Positions 35,369 to 44,783 are shown, counted from the stretch's first letter. The stretch: 64,000 bases of DNA from Candidatus Marispirochaeta associata (GCA_001749745.1 JWTM01000396.1:62001-126000), one strand, 5' to 3'. The notes: a model not told the origin generated them from the letters alone. Numbers and translations: made by a program.

Positions 35369-35758
35369 ATGATCGATGCCGTCTATAGTACCCGGGTGTG
35401 GCGTTATCTTCTCATCCTGGGCGGAATCCTCTCGCTTGGTCTCGGGACTATCGGCATTCTATTGCCCGGGCTTCCGACTACGCCCTTCGTGCTCCTCGCC
35501 GCCGGGCTCTTTGTGCGCAGTTCGGATACCCTCTATCGGAGGCTTATGGCGAGCCGGCTCTATGGGCGCTACCTGCAGCGCTATATGGAGAAGCGAGGCA
35601 TGAGCCGTAGGATGAAACTCTATGCTCTCGTATCGATGTGGTTGATGATCAGCTTATCCATCTATCTAATTCAGAGTAGAACCGGGGATATTATTGTGGC
35701 CCTGGCCGGTATATGCGGAACAGTGGCGACCCTCTTTCTGGTTCGCACTGTGGAGTGA
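35369..35758 (+). CDS. YbaN-like DUF454 membrane protein
   Basis: About 129 residues with three hydrophobic segments (near 11-30, 33-48 and 95-120) and the family signature GIGILLPGLPTTPFVLLAAGLFVRS. YbaN/DUF454 proteins are small inner membrane proteins of unknown function. Start ATG 35369 is chosen because upstream residues are not conserved-looking and contain the operator; there is no strong ribosome-binding site. It is divergent from the lacI-family gene. Confidence 0.78.
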   Translation: MIDAVYSTRVWRYLLILGGILSLGLGTIGILLPGLPTTPFVLLAAGLFVRSSDTLYRRLMASRLYGRYLQRYMEKRGMSRRMKLYALVSMWLMISLSIYLIQSRTGDIIVALAGICGTVATLFLVRTVE

Positions 35759-35828
35759 GAGATATTGATCTTTTCCCCCCACTTATTTTAGGCTCTCCTC
35801 CGATACCGATTCAAAAAGGATGAACAGC

Positions 35829-36836
35829 ATGGCAACGTATCAGGCAGAGAAGGGAGTCGTACGCTCCTATTTCGAGGAATTAGAGCAGGCCGGCCCCGAG
35901 AGAATGGGCGAGGTTCTGCGCAACTATACCGCTGAAAGCTATCGTTTTAGAGGGGTATATCCCTTCCGCGAGCTGGACGGGGTAGACCGGACTGTAGCTG
36001 AGTTCTGGGCACCCTTGAAGCAGTCGGTGCGTCGCATGCAGCGGCGGGAGGATATCTTCATCGCCGGGGAAAACGAACTGAGCGGCGAAACCTGGGTGAT
36101 GAGCATGGGCCATTTTATGGGGCTCTTCGACCGGGAGTGGCTCGGTATTCGTCCTACCGGCAAGATGATCAATCTGCGCTATGCCGAGTTCAACCAGGTC
36201 GAAAAGGGCAAGATCATCCAGACCGGACTCTTCCTGGATCTGTTGGGGTTCATGGATCAGGCAGGCGTCTATCCATTGCCGCCTTCAACCGGCACCTACT
36301 TCGTATATCCCGGTCCCCGGACCCACGACGGACTCCATTTCGAGGATACCGATCCCGCCGAAGGGGTGACCACTCTGGAACTGGTAGACGGGATGATCGA
36401 AGATCTGGCGGAGCTGAATATGAGCGGCTCCATGGGCTGCGATCCGGAGCTGCTGGAGAAGAGATGGGCCGAGGATATGATCTGGTACGGCCCCTGCGGC
36501 ATCGGCGCGAGCTATACCATTCCCCGATATCAGAAGCAGCATCAACTGCCTTTTAGAAGCAACCTGGACGACAAGAAGTTCGAGGGTCATGTCTGCCGCT
36601 TCGCCGAAGGGAACTACGCCTGTTTCTTCGGCTGGCCAAACCTCTCCAACCGTCCCTTGGGCGGCTTCCTCGGACTTCCCGGAGGCAATGTTCGGGCGGA
36701 GATGCAGGTGGTCGACGTCTATCGGCGGGAGGGCGATAAGCTTGCCGAGAACTGGGTATTGATCGATATCCCCTATTGGCTCAAGCAGCAGGGCCTCGAT
36801 GTGCTCCAGCGGACGCGGGAGATATTCAGCCCGTAA
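35829..36836 (+). CDS. Two-domain SnoaL-like (NTF2-fold) protein
   Basis: A 335-residue soluble protein with two consecutive NTF2-like domains of the SnoaL-like type, one near residues 10-150 and one near 190-330. Evidence is the repeated pattern of short helices, aromatic pocket residues and the VYPFRELDGVDRTVAEFWAPL and LIDIPYWLKQQGLDVLQR segments. The start is ATG 35829, 9 nt after AAGG; the ATG at 35820 abuts that sequence. SnoaL-like proteins include polyketide cyclases, isomerases and ligand-binding proteins, so the activity is unknown. A hairpin follows the gene. Confidence 0.72.
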   Translation: MATYQAEKGVVRSYFEELEQAGPERMGEVLRNYTAESYRFRGVYPFRELDGVDRTVAEFWAPLKQSVRRMQRREDIFIAGENELSGETWVMSMGHFMGLFDREWLGIRPTGKMINLRYAEFNQVEKGKIIQTGLFLDLLGFMDQAGVYPLPPSTGTYFVYPGPRTHDGLHFEDTDPAEGVTTLELVDGMIEDLAELNMSGSMGCDPELLEKRWAEDMIWYGPCGIGASYTIPRYQKQHQLPFRSNLDDKKFEGHVCRFAEGNYACFFGWPNLSNRPLGGFLGLPGGNVRAEMQVVDVYRREGDKLAENWVLIDIPYWLKQQGLDVLQRTREIFSP

Positions 36837-36855
36837 TGATAAACCGGCATTAATT

Positions 36856-36882
36856 CAGCCTGAAGCTTGCATTATCAGGCTG
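36856..36882 (+). terminator. Hairpin after SnoaL-like gene
   Basis: CAGCCTGA and TCAGGCTG form a perfect 8-bp stem with an 11-nt loop. The following bases include only three consecutive Ts, so this is a weak terminator candidate. Confidence 0.4.
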
Positions 36883-36901
36883 GATTTCTCACAATTGTAC
36901 T

Positions 36902-38149
36902 ATGCCATGGCTCGCTCCGGCTTTAATTGCAACGTTTAGCAACACAGCTATCCTCTCCCTAGTCTATCTCTACCTCTTTGTGAAAGAGAAGGAAAAAAGT
37001 CTTTTGCTCTTTTGCATTAGCTGGAGTCTCTACAGCCTGCGCTTTGTTTTTATGCTGCTCTATCTCTTCTTCGAATTGGACTGGTTTCTGATAGGAAACC
37101 AAGCCTTGGTCTTGATCAGCGGACATATGCTGCTGGTCGCGGTCAACGTCTGGCTCAAGAAGTACGCTTCACCGCAGATCTGGAGCATACTCTCCTTCAT
37201 ATGTTTACTTTGGATACTTGCCGCCGGATTATCTGATATTCTGTTTACCATCTACACAATCCCGGTTTTCTTCTATGTGGGTGCTCTCTATATTGCAATC
37301 GGCGTCAGACTTCTTAAGAATCGCAGTTACGCTCCCGGAGGAAGACGGATCGTCGGCATTACCCTCATTGTATGGGGAATACATAAGCTAGATTATCCCT
37401 TTCTTCGACCGGTCGAGTGGTTTGCACCCTGGGGATATTTGCTAGGCGCTGTCGCTGCAGTGGTAACGGCCATCGGTATGATTCTGATCTACTTTGATGC
37501 GGCAAAGGAGCGTCTCAATGAACTTCTGAGGGAAAAGGAGATTTTGTTGAGGGAGGTTCACCATCGGGTCAAGAACAACCTCACCGTGCTCCATAGCCTG
37601 CTTCGAAATCAAATTGATCTTGTGCTTGATCCTGAGAGCCAGGCACTTTTGCAGAAACTGGAAGACAAGATATTTGCGTTCGCCCTAATTCACAACCTTC
37701 TTCATAAGGCCGCCTCTGTGGAGCGCATCGATTTCTTCGAATATGTGAAGACCTTCGCCCACCATCTGGTCGACACATACGGTGAAGAATCCGCTATTCT
37801 TGAGTTCTCCCTGGAAACGGAACCGCTGGTCATTGATATTGATTTAGCCAAGAATCTTGGTTTGATCCTGAATGAGCTCCTCACCAACAGTCTAAAGCAC
37901 GCATTTCGCAACGGAGATCAGAAGCGGATCAGGATCGGTATGCAACAGATAGGGGAGGATAAGTTTATCATGACAGTGGAAGATAACGGAATTGGCATTC
38001 CGGAGGGAGCGACTGGAGGAGGCGCTAAGATGTCGGGTTTGTATCTTGTATCCGTCCTCTGCGAGGAAATCCAGGCAGAACTCTCCATTCAATCCCGAGG
38101 CGGAACGCAGATAGGGGTAGGATTCCGACTCCTCAGGACGGCAAATTGA
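36902..38149 (+). CDS. Membrane sensor histidine kinase (HisKA_2/HWE-like)
   Basis: A 415-residue kinase. Residues 1-200 contain about seven hydrophobic segments, an integral sensing domain of unrecognised type. The kinase part begins with EILLREVHHRVKNNLTVLHSLLRNQ, the H-box of the HisKA_2 group (HRVKNNL), followed by the ATPase with NELLTNSLKHAF, DNGIGIP and MSGLYLVSVL. The stop (38149) is directly followed by the ATG of a receiver gene, so the two form a two-component pair. Confidence 0.9.
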   Translation: MPWLAPALIATFSNTAILSLVYLYLFVKEKEKSLLLFCISWSLYSLRFVFMLLYLFFELDWFLIGNQALVLISGHMLLVAVNVWLKKYASPQIWSILSFICLLWILAAGLSDILFTIYTIPVFFYVGALYIAIGVRLLKNRSYAPGGRRIVGITLIVWGIHKLDYPFLRPVEWFAPWGYLLGAVAAVVTAIGMILIYFDAAKERLNELLREKEILLREVHHRVKNNLTVLHSLLRNQIDLVLDPESQALLQKLEDKIFAFALIHNLLHKAASVERIDFFEYVKTFAHHLVDTYGEESAILEFSLETEPLVIDIDLAKNLGLILNELLTNSLKHAFRNGDQKRIRIGMQQIGEDKFIMTVEDNGIGIPEGATGGGAKMSGLYLVSVLCEEIQAELSIQSRGGTQIGVGFRLLRTAN

Positions 38150-38512
38150 ATGCGGGTGCTGGTTGTAGAGGATGAGTTCTTTATTCGCGCGGATCTTGAA
38201 AGCCGGCTTAATCGCTATGGTGCAGATGTAGTCGCCAGCTGCACCGAAGGGAAGAGGGCGATCAGTCTGGCCGCAGAGCACCAGCCGGACCTCATCTTGA
38301 TGGATATAAAACTAAAAGGTCAGATGACCGGAATTGAGGCAGCCCTAGAAATCGTACAGAGGATTGTCTGCGATATTGTCTTTATCAGCGCCTTTGACTC
38401 GCCCGATTATAATAGGATTGTTACACATTCCGCCGGCAAGGTCGGCTACCACTCAAAGCCGATCGCTGATTCTGTCTTGCGTATGATTCTTGAAGAGTAC
38501 GGCAAAGAGTAA
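38150..38512 (+). CDS. Stand-alone response regulator receiver domain
   Basis: A 120-residue CheY-like receiver: acidic pair in VVEDEFF, phospho-acceptor Asp in DLILMDIKLKG, Thr/Ser position in FISAFDSPD, Lys in HSKPIAD. There is no output domain, so it acts by protein contact, and it is the obvious partner of the kinase immediately upstream. Confidence 0.92.
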   Translation: MRVLVVEDEFFIRADLESRLNRYGADVVASCTEGKRAISLAAEHQPDLILMDIKLKGQMTGIEAALEIVQRIVCDIVFISAFDSPDYNRIVTHSAGKVGYHSKPIADSVLRMILEEYGKE

Positions 38513-38615
38513 TTTTTTTACCCTGCCATAAACTTAGTTACCCCCCAAAGGTCCAAAGACGCCTGTCGGGGGGGCGGAAAACTCCAAAAAGTGCGGGAAT
38601 TTCAGTCCCGCGCAC

Positions 38616-38632
38616 TTGGCACATCTTTTGCA
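38616..38632 (+). promoter_or_regulatory. Sigma-54-type promoter (-24/-12)
   Basis: TTGGCAC (38616-38622), ATCTT, TTGCA (38628-38632). GG and GC are separated by exactly 10 bp, matching the RpoN consensus TGGCAC-N5-TTGCA. The predicted start (about 38643) falls on the first base of the following gene. No sigma-54 activator gene is in the window. Confidence 0.5.
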
Positions 38633-38642
38633 CTGTATAGGT

Positions 38643-39095
38643 ATGAGCACCATTCTGCACGCCCAATACATACGGGTTCAGCGCCGTCCGGCAATCATAC
38701 TGTTTCTAGTCTCCCTCTTGCTTCTCTCCTTAAGCGCCCTGGCCGCCGGAGAGCGATCCTCCGGTGCGCCTCTCAGCGTGGAAGTAGCCGCCGTCAATAG
38801 CTACCGGGGGTATCGCATCGAGAGCGCAGGTTTCGGGTTAATGATCCCCGAGCTGGAGCTCGCCGCCGCCGATTATACGAGCCTGTGTCATGCGGCTAAT
38901 CGCCTTCTCTTTCGCAGTCGGAGCGGGGTAGTCGATCCGGATCTTGAAAGGCGTCTGTCCGCCGCCGATCGAAACGGCGACCTCGTTCTCTCCGGAGTCG
39001 AGCGGGATCACTTCCTCTCTCGGGTACCGGTAGCATATCGGGGATTGCTGGCAGAGCACCTGGACTATTACTGGGGTCATTCAGAAGATATATGA
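38643..39095 (+). CDS. Small exported protein with an EF-hand-like loop
   Basis: 150 residues from ATG 38643. The N-terminus has a basic region followed by a long hydrophobic stretch ending in Ala-rich residues (residues 18-37), a signal sequence. Residues about 115-126 read D-R-N-G-D-L-V-L-S-G-V-E, the 12-residue EF-hand/dockerin-like calcium-loop pattern (positions 1, 3, 5, 9, 12). I do not recognise a family. It follows a sigma-54-type promoter and stands between a two-component pair and an aldolase. Confidence 0.65.
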   Translation: MSTILHAQYIRVQRRPAIILFLVSLLLLSLSALAAGERSSGAPLSVEVAAVNSYRGYRIESAGFGLMIPELELAAADYTSLCHAANRLLFRSRSGVVDPDLERRLSAADRNGDLVLSGVERDHFLSRVPVAYRGLLAEHLDYYWGHSEDI

Positions 39096-39132
39096 GCTGA
39101 CGCAGCCCCGGTGATAGGGTAGACTATAGCCC

Positions 39133-39759
39133 ATGCATAAGGAACTCAATTTACTGATCCGTACGGCCGCCGCCCTCTCCCGCAAAGGTTATGCCGCCGG
39201 GGGCGGGGGCAATGTCAGTATCAGGACCGATGCGGGCATCTATATAAGCGGCAGCGGTACCGATCTCGAAGAACTTTCGGAAGAGGATTTTGCCTTGCTT
39301 CCCGCCGGAGGGAAGGAGTGGCAGGCGGCAAAGGGCCTGAAGCCGAGTAAGGAGTACGCCTTTCACACGGGAATCTATGAAGCTCGTCCGGATCTCAATT
39401 GCGTGCTTCACTTTCATCCCCCCCAACTTACGGCGGTCTCCACCCTGATTCCCGACGGGGAGAACACCATGCCGGTGATGATTCCCTATTTCGTAATTCG
39501 GGTTCGGGGCTTCGTGCAGGTCCCCTACTATATGCCGGGATCCAAAGATCTCTCCGATGCGGTGGTCGATGCTTCTCGCCGGGGAAACCTGATCAATATG
39601 CGCAGCCACGGAACTACGGCCCTGGGGGCGAGCCTCGATGAGGCCTCCCGGGCGCTCGAACAGGGTGAGGATAACGCCCGCATTGCCTTGCTGACCCGTA
39701 TGCAGGGGGAGCCGCTTACGCCGGATCAGATTCACGAACTTAAACAGAAGTACTGGTAG
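39133..39759 (+). CDS. Class II aldolase/adducin family protein (OtnC-like)
   Basis: A 208-residue zinc-dependent aldolase-type protein. N-terminal GGGGNVSIRTDAGIYISGSGTDLEEL matches the class II phosphate-binding region, and metal ligands are in VLHFHPP (His, His) and RSHGTT (His). The family includes fuculose-phosphate aldolase and the 3-oxo-tetronate-phosphate decarboxylase OtnC. A four-carbon acid sugar kinase follows 23 bp downstream, and such pairs are known to catabolise four-carbon acid sugars (OtnK with OtnC). I infer a role in acid-sugar degradation. Confidence 0.85.
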   Translation: MHKELNLLIRTAAALSRKGYAAGGGGNVSIRTDAGIYISGSGTDLEELSEEDFALLPAGGKEWQAAKGLKPSKEYAFHTGIYEARPDLNCVLHFHPPQLTAVSTLIPDGENTMPVMIPYFVIRVRGFVQVPYYMPGSKDLSDAVVDASRRGNLINMRSHGTTALGASLDEASRALEQGEDNARIALLTRMQGEPLTPDQIHELKQKYW

Positions 39760-39782
39760 GTTGAGCGGCGAGGAGGAGTCCT

Positions 39783-41027
39783 ATGATAGCAGTAATTGCG
39801 GACGATAATACCGGCGGCACCGATGCGGCGGGCATGCTGTCCGATCAGGGGCTAAAGGTGCTCTTTCTCCTCAAGCCTGATACACCGATTGTGCGTGCGG
39901 ACCTTGACGGATACGACGCGCTGGTAATCGGCACCCGGTCGCGATCTATCGATCCGGGGGCGGCCCGGGATTTGCTGCTTCGGGTCTATCGCATGGTGGA
40001 GGCTATAAACCCCGATATTGTACAATTCAAGTACTGCTCCACCTTTGATTCGACGAAGGAAGGGAATATAGGACAGAGCCTGGATGCGGCGGCGGAGGTC
40101 TTCGGCTTCCGCTCGAGCCTCTCCTGTTCCGCCCTTCCGGTAAACGGCCGTACCACCTACGGCGGCTACCACTTCGTCTTAGGCGAGCTCTTGTCCGAAT
40201 CCCCCATGAAAGATCACCCCTTGAATCCAATGGGCGACGCCAATCTGGTCCGCTGGCTTCAGTTTCAGACCGATCAGAAGGTGGGACTGATCGATTGGCA
40301 CCGCATTCGGCAGGGGGAAGAGGCGCTTCATACGCGCCGGGAGGAACTCGAGGAGCAGGGGGTGCGCTATATCATCTGCGACGCCCTGGAGCAGGATGAT
40401 ATCGATCTTTTAGTGCGGAGCTTTCCTGATGAACGCTACTGGTCCGGCGGATCGGGACTGACCGCATCCCTGGGCAAGGAGCTGTGCCGGCCCGCCTCGA
40501 AGGAGAGGAATGAGCGTACCTTCCCCGGCCGCCGTACCCTGGTCGTGAGCGGCAGTCGCAGCCGACAGGCGAGCCTGCAGTATGAGCGCGCGGTAGATGC
40601 GGGTTTTACCTCCCTGCCTATTAATGCGGATGATATTCTAAACGGCGCCGTCACACCGGAGGAGCTCTCCCGGGAGGCGGCTGCATTGTACGACAGCAAT
40701 GATCGGCTTATTATCTATCTAACCGACCAAAAACCGGGTACCCAACTCAATCCGATTCGCGCGGGAGAAGCTTTGGCTGCATTCGAAGGCGAGGTCGCCC
40801 GCATGGTAGTGGACGAGTGCGGGGTGGAGCGTCTGGTAGCCGCCGGGGGAGAGACCTCCGGAGCGATCAGCGCCGCCTGCGGCTTCGAGGCCCTGGAGAT
40901 CGGCCGGCAGATCAGTCCCGGCGTCCCTTACTGCTTCCCGACGAATCGGGAGAATCTCTTGCTGGTGCTCAAGTCGGGCAACTTCGGCGGTGAGAATCTC
41001 TATGAAGAGGTCTACCGGCTTTCATAA
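39783..41027 (+). CDS. Four-carbon acid sugar kinase (OtnK-like, DUF1537)
   Basis: A 414-residue kinase of the four-carbon acid sugar kinase family, which phosphorylates 3-oxo-tetronate or related compounds with ATP. Motifs: ADDNTGGTDAAGML near residues 5-18 (DD-x-TG-x-x-D), KYCSTFDSTKEGNIG near 77-91, and the C-terminal AAGGETSGAI and SPGVPYCF segments. Together with the upstream aldolase-like gene it forms a small catabolic operon. The substrate is inferred only from the family. Confidence 0.87.
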   Translation: MIAVIADDNTGGTDAAGMLSDQGLKVLFLLKPDTPIVRADLDGYDALVIGTRSRSIDPGAARDLLLRVYRMVEAINPDIVQFKYCSTFDSTKEGNIGQSLDAAAEVFGFRSSLSCSALPVNGRTTYGGYHFVLGELLSESPMKDHPLNPMGDANLVRWLQFQTDQKVGLIDWHRIRQGEEALHTRREELEEQGVRYIICDALEQDDIDLLVRSFPDERYWSGGSGLTASLGKELCRPASKERNERTFPGRRTLVVSGSRSRQASLQYERAVDAGFTSLPINADDILNGAVTPEELSREAAALYDSNDRLIIYLTDQKPGTQLNPIRAGEALAAFEGEVARMVVDECGVERLVAAGGETSGAISAACGFEALEIGRQISPGVPYCFPTNRENLLLVLKSGNFGGENLYEEVYRLS

Positions 41028-42388
41028 TCATCCGGATTCTTCGAGTCCGGGGTGAGGCAGGCGGCGGTGTTGACGATGCTTCCCGCCGGGGCCTGAATGC
41101 GTCCCTCTAACAGCGGATCGCCTGTCTCCCGCTGCCATTTCTCCAGGTATGTGCGCAGCGCTTCAGCCTGGTCGGCATAGGCCGGATCATCGATCAGATT
41201 CTGCTGTTCCAGGGGGTCTGCCTCTAAATTGAACAGCTCCTCCGGCGCTTGCGGTCTGCGGGCAAGACCGTTTACAGCCAGCAGGGTCTTGGCCGGGGAG
41301 TCGTCGATGTTCGACATATGGGTGTAGGGATACTCTCGGTCGTAGTGGCGTACCAGAGAGTAGTTCCGCGTGCGGACCGCCCGCATCGGTTCGTAGGAGG
41401 TGTGGAAGTTCATCTCGCTGAAGATTTGTTCCCGGTGCTCATCTTTCTGTTGATGATCTTCCCGCTCTTGAAAAAGGTGTACGAAACTCTTGCCCTGCAG
41501 CCCGGTCGGGGCTGTAAGTCCGGCCAGTTCGCAGAGGGTAGGGAAGATATCCACCGTGGAGACAAGGGCGTTGCTGAAGCTCTTTGCTGCCTTCGGACCG
41601 GGAAGCTTGATCGATAGGGCGACGCCGAGCCCCTCGGTATTGAGTCTGCTCTTGCTAAACGGAACCGCCGGGCCGTGGTCGGTGGTGAATATCACCAGGG
41701 TCTCTGCAGCATTCGGCCCTGCTTCGAGCCCCTCCATAACGGTACGAAAGCAACGGTCGGCGATGCTCAGGGATTTTAGAAAACGGGCCTGGTCGCTGCG
41801 GTTTTCTGATGTTTCGGCCAGCTTGGGCATGGGCTTCACCAGCTTGGGGTCGAGGTCCGGCGGATCAGGGTACTCCCGATGGGTCGAAAAGAGGCCGCAG
41901 GCCATGAAGAAGGGCTCTTCCCGGTCGCGGGAAAGCCAGTCGGCCGCCCGGCGGGTATTCTCAAGATCCCATCGGGCGGTGTTGTTCCCATCGGGTTCAG
42001 GTGACTCCAAGTCGATGGTCAGATCTTCAGCATAGCCGATCCTCTTCGCTCCGGCGGCGTGGTCGAAGCAGCCGGCGGCCTCGTGCTGAACCCCGCAGAG
42101 CACGGTCCGGTAGCCGTTTCTCCTCAGAAACTGAGCCAGGTGCTTACTGTAATCATTCAGCGCGAATCCGCGGTGGGCCAAACCCAGCATCCCGTTTTGA
42201 TGGGGGTAGCTCCCGGTAAGGAGCGAGGCCCGGCTGGGAGAACAGGTGGGGCAGGCGGTAAAGGCGTTTCGAAAACTTAAGGCCTCTTTTAGGGCCCAGT
42301 CGGAGATGAACGGCGTGGGCGCATCGGCATGGCCGTAGTGACGGAAATAGCGGCCGCTGTCGTGGGTATGGAAGTAGAGAATGTTCAC
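41012..42388 (-). CDS. Type I sulfatase
   Basis: A 458-residue sulfatase of the alkaline-phosphatase fold. The C-x-P-x-R signature is C49-S-P-S-R53 followed by ASLLTGSYPHQNG; C49 would be converted to formylglycine by a maturase that is not in the window. Metal and substrate residues: FTTDHGPAVPFSKS near 233. There is no signal peptide, so it appears cytoplasmic, which suits a substrate taken up by the neighbouring ABC transporter. It overlaps the convergent OtnK-like gene by 16 bp and follows the PHP gene by 8 bp. Closest to N-sulfoglucosamine/choline-type sulfatases, substrate unproven. Confidence 0.9.
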   Translation of the reverse strand: MNILYFHTHDSGRYFRHYGHADAPTPFISDWALKEALSFRNAFTACPTCSPSRASLLTGSYPHQNGMLGLAHRGFALNDYSKHLAQFLRRNGYRTVLCGVQHEAAGCFDHAAGAKRIGYAEDLTIDLESPEPDGNNTARWDLENTRRAADWLSRDREEPFFMACGLFSTHREYPDPPDLDPKLVKPMPKLAETSENRSDQARFLKSLSIADRCFRTVMEGLEAGPNAAETLVIFTTDHGPAVPFSKSRLNTEGLGVALSIKLPGPKAAKSFSNALVSTVDIFPTLCELAGLTAPTGLQGKSFVHLFQEREDHQQKDEHREQIFSEMNFHTSYEPMRAVRTRNYSLVRHYDREYPYTHMSNIDDSPAKTLLAVNGLARRPQAPEELFNLEADPLEQQNLIDDPAYADQAEALRTYLEKWQRETGDPLLEGRIQAPAGSIVNTAACLTPDSKNPDDYESR

Positions 42389-42396
42389 GACATTCC

Positions 42397-43962
42397 CTAT
42401 TCCAGCCAGATCGGGCTCGACCAGGCCAGCTGACCGTTCTTCTGCCGTACCCGGATCCGGTAGAGATGGGGTTTACCGTCGTAGAGGAAATCGGTAAAGG
42501 AGATCGACTTCTTGAAGCTCGATGCAGGCAGGGCGGGATGGATCTTCGCCTTATAAGCCATGCCGAAGAGCACATCCTTACGCTCCAGGGCTTCCGCGTC
42601 GGTGTCGAACTCTTCCCTGATCAAGGCCGCCGAACCCGCCCGGTTCCAGAGCACGCTGCTCTCGGCGGCGAGCTCCCGCAGGGTCGCCGAGCGGGTCATC
42701 CCGTCGATCTCGATATCGAGGCGGGTAGTCGGCCCGCCTTTTATCTTCAATACATAGCCGTTCTGTATCGCTTGGAAGACCGTATCCTGCTCGGTGCGGC
42801 CCCGGAAGCTGAACTCGTCGGCAGCGACAGTGTACTCCTGGTCGGGACTGATCCAGCAGGGAGTCACCTCAGCTAACTCTCCCCCCCGGACGGTAACACG
42901 CCCATGCCACTCCTTGGGCGGCAGCTTCAGTACATTCCCTGCCGGCCCCCAGCCGTACTCCAGTCGAATAAGGTACTCATCTCCAACAGAGAGCTCTTCA
43001 GGCACCCGGCCGAGACCATCGACCCGGTCGATGGTCACCTCATCCTTTACGAAATCGATGTAGTCGATCGCATCCATCCCTTCTACCTCTACACCGAAAA
43101 CCGGCGGAGCGGAGGGGGCCTGAAGGGTGCTTCCCATGGGATTCTCGTTCAGGTGAAAGGCGAGCTTGATTCGATCCCCCGTGACCCCGTAGACCCGCCG
43201 GGCGGCAAAGGCCTCCCAAAGGGCCTCCCGGCTCAGACCCTCTGCCCACACCGCGGCCAGTCCATGGCCATAGCGGCCGGGCAAGGGGCCCCAGTTGTCG
43301 GTAGAGGCGATGATCCCCAACTTGCGGCCGGCTCTGACGGCGGCCTCGTAGGAACCGGCGCTGCCGTCGGGACCTAGGAAGGGATTGGACCGGAGTCCCC
43401 CGCCGTACTGTTCGCCCTCGCTGCTGCCGTGGATCGAATAGATCTCCATGAAGGGAGAGATCTCCTCGTCGAGGATTTCCCAGTTCTTGCCCCGGAAGCT
43501 GCCGATGTAGGCGGTATGGTGAGGAATCGCCAAAGCCTTATGGGAACGGAGACGGGCGTAGAGCTCCTCGAGTCGATCAACCCGGTAGAGGGGGGGATTC
43601 TCCTCGTTGAAGAAGACATTATGATCCCCCCAGGTCCCGTCGCCCTGCCACTCGAAGCCGGGAAATACGACGAAGCGGCCCTCCTGGTTAAGAGCCTGAA
43701 CAGCCCGCTTGACCTCGGCCCACTCGGTATCGATTTGTGCCTGGGGCTTCCAGGTCTCCACATTCAGGGGCTGTTTGCTCTTGTCCTCCGAGGGGTGACC
43801 GCCCTTCTTGAAGGCCGGCGAGGTGGAGGGGTAGTAGGCGCCGCAGTAGAAGTCGAGGTGTTTGGCGGCCCGTTCCAGGTGCCGCTCCATAGAGAAGTCC
43901 GGATCCGGCGCTTGGTAGGTATTGTCGTGGGTTTCGCCCCAGTAGAGCTTGTAGTTCATCAT
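42397..43962 (-). CDS. PHP-superfamily metallohydrolase (DUF3604-like)
   Basis: A 521-residue protein with PHP-type metal site residues: YWGETHDNTYQ (His, Asp near residues 7-13), DFYCGAYY, FPGFEWQGDGTWGDHNVFF near 120, and AIPHHTAYIG near 155, and a late STDNW. The length and layout match DUF3604-type proteins, some of which are deposited next to glycan genes. The start is ATG 43962, overlapping the permease stop by 4 bp; the longer frame from 44073 is read-back. Reaction unknown; it lies between the transporter and the sulfatase genes and so probably acts on the same substrate. Confidence 0.7.
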   Translation of the reverse strand: MMNYKLYWGETHDNTYQAPDPDFSMERHLERAAKHLDFYCGAYYPSTSPAFKKGGHPSEDKSKQPLNVETWKPQAQIDTEWAEVKRAVQALNQEGRFVVFPGFEWQGDGTWGDHNVFFNEENPPLYRVDRLEELYARLRSHKALAIPHHTAYIGSFRGKNWEILDEEISPFMEIYSIHGSSEGEQYGGGLRSNPFLGPDGSAGSYEAAVRAGRKLGIIASTDNWGPLPGRYGHGLAAVWAEGLSREALWEAFAARRVYGVTGDRIKLAFHLNENPMGSTLQAPSAPPVFGVEVEGMDAIDYIDFVKDEVTIDRVDGLGRVPEELSVGDEYLIRLEYGWGPAGNVLKLPPKEWHGRVTVRGGELAEVTPCWISPDQEYTVAADEFSFRGRTEQDTVFQAIQNGYVLKIKGGPTTRLDIEIDGMTRSATLRELAAESSVLWNRAGSAALIREEFDTDAEALERKDVLFGMAYKAKIHPALPASSFKKSISFTDFLYDGKPHLYRIRVRQKNGQLAWSSPIWLE

Positions 43963-44783
43963 CCCTTTAGTCCCGATGAGGCGATGGAACGGACGATATG
44001 TTTCTGCGCCGCCAGGAAGCCCGCCACCAGGGGAATCATCCCCAGCACCAGGATGGGCAGGGCCATATCCCACTGGGCCTTGTAGACGCCGAAGAAGCGG
44101 TTGATGCCCAGGGGGATGGTATGGTGGTCCCGTTTGATCAGGATCAGAAAGGGGAGCAGGAAGTCGTTCCAGACCCAGAGACTCTGGAGGATGATAATCG
44201 TACTGGTCATGGTGCGCAGCTGGGGGAAGAGGATGCGCCAGAAGAGGACTAAATCGCTACAGCCGTCGAGTTTGCCGCTCTCGTCGAGCTCCTTGGGGAC
44301 ATAATTGAAGTAGCCCCGGTAGAGAAAGATCGTCAGGGGCATGCCGAAACCCCAGTAGAGCACCGCAAGTCCCGCGGGATGGAGCATATTGAATTGAGTG
44401 GAAACCACGACCAGGGGAATCATGATCGACTGGAAGGGGATGATCATGGCCAGGATGTAGGTGGCGTACATGAGCGCACTAATAGTGGATTTTGTCCGGG
44501 CCATCTTCCAGGCCGCCATGGAGCCGAAGATACACATCCCGCCGATGCCGAAGACGGTGATGAAGATTGAATTCCTCAGGAGCTGCCAGAACTCGACCTG
44601 CTCGATTCCCTTCTGGTAGTTGCCTAAGCTAATCTCCGTCGGCATGGCCGAAGCGTCGATTATAATCTCGCCGTAGGGTTTGAAGGAGTTGATAACCACG
44701 AAAAAGAAGGGGGAGATAATCACCAAGGCCAGCAACGCGCTTATTATATAGAATCCGATCTTAAGGGGCGCACCTGCTTTCAT
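43959..44783 (-). CDS. ABC sugar permease, MalG type
   Basis: A 274-residue integral membrane subunit with six hydrophobic segments. The cytoplasmic EAA loop reads ELDESGKLDGCSDLVLFWRILFPQLRTM (Gly and Leu/Pro at family positions), which contacts an ATPase not encoded here. It overlaps the UgpA-type permease at 44783 by one base. No MsiK/MalK gene is present in the operon, so a shared ATPase is presumably used. Confidence 0.92.
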   Translation of the reverse strand: MKAGAPLKIGFYIISALLALVIISPFFFVVINSFKPYGEIIIDASAMPTEISLGNYQKGIEQVEFWQLLRNSIFITVFGIGGMCIFGSMAAWKMARTKSTISALMYATYILAMIIPFQSIMIPLVVVSTQFNMLHPAGLAVLYWGFGMPLTIFLYRGYFNYVPKELDESGKLDGCSDLVLFWRILFPQLRTMTSTIIILQSLWVWNDFLLPFLILIKRDHHTIPLGINRFFGVYKAQWDMALPILVLGMIPLVAGFLAAQKHIVRSIASSGLKG

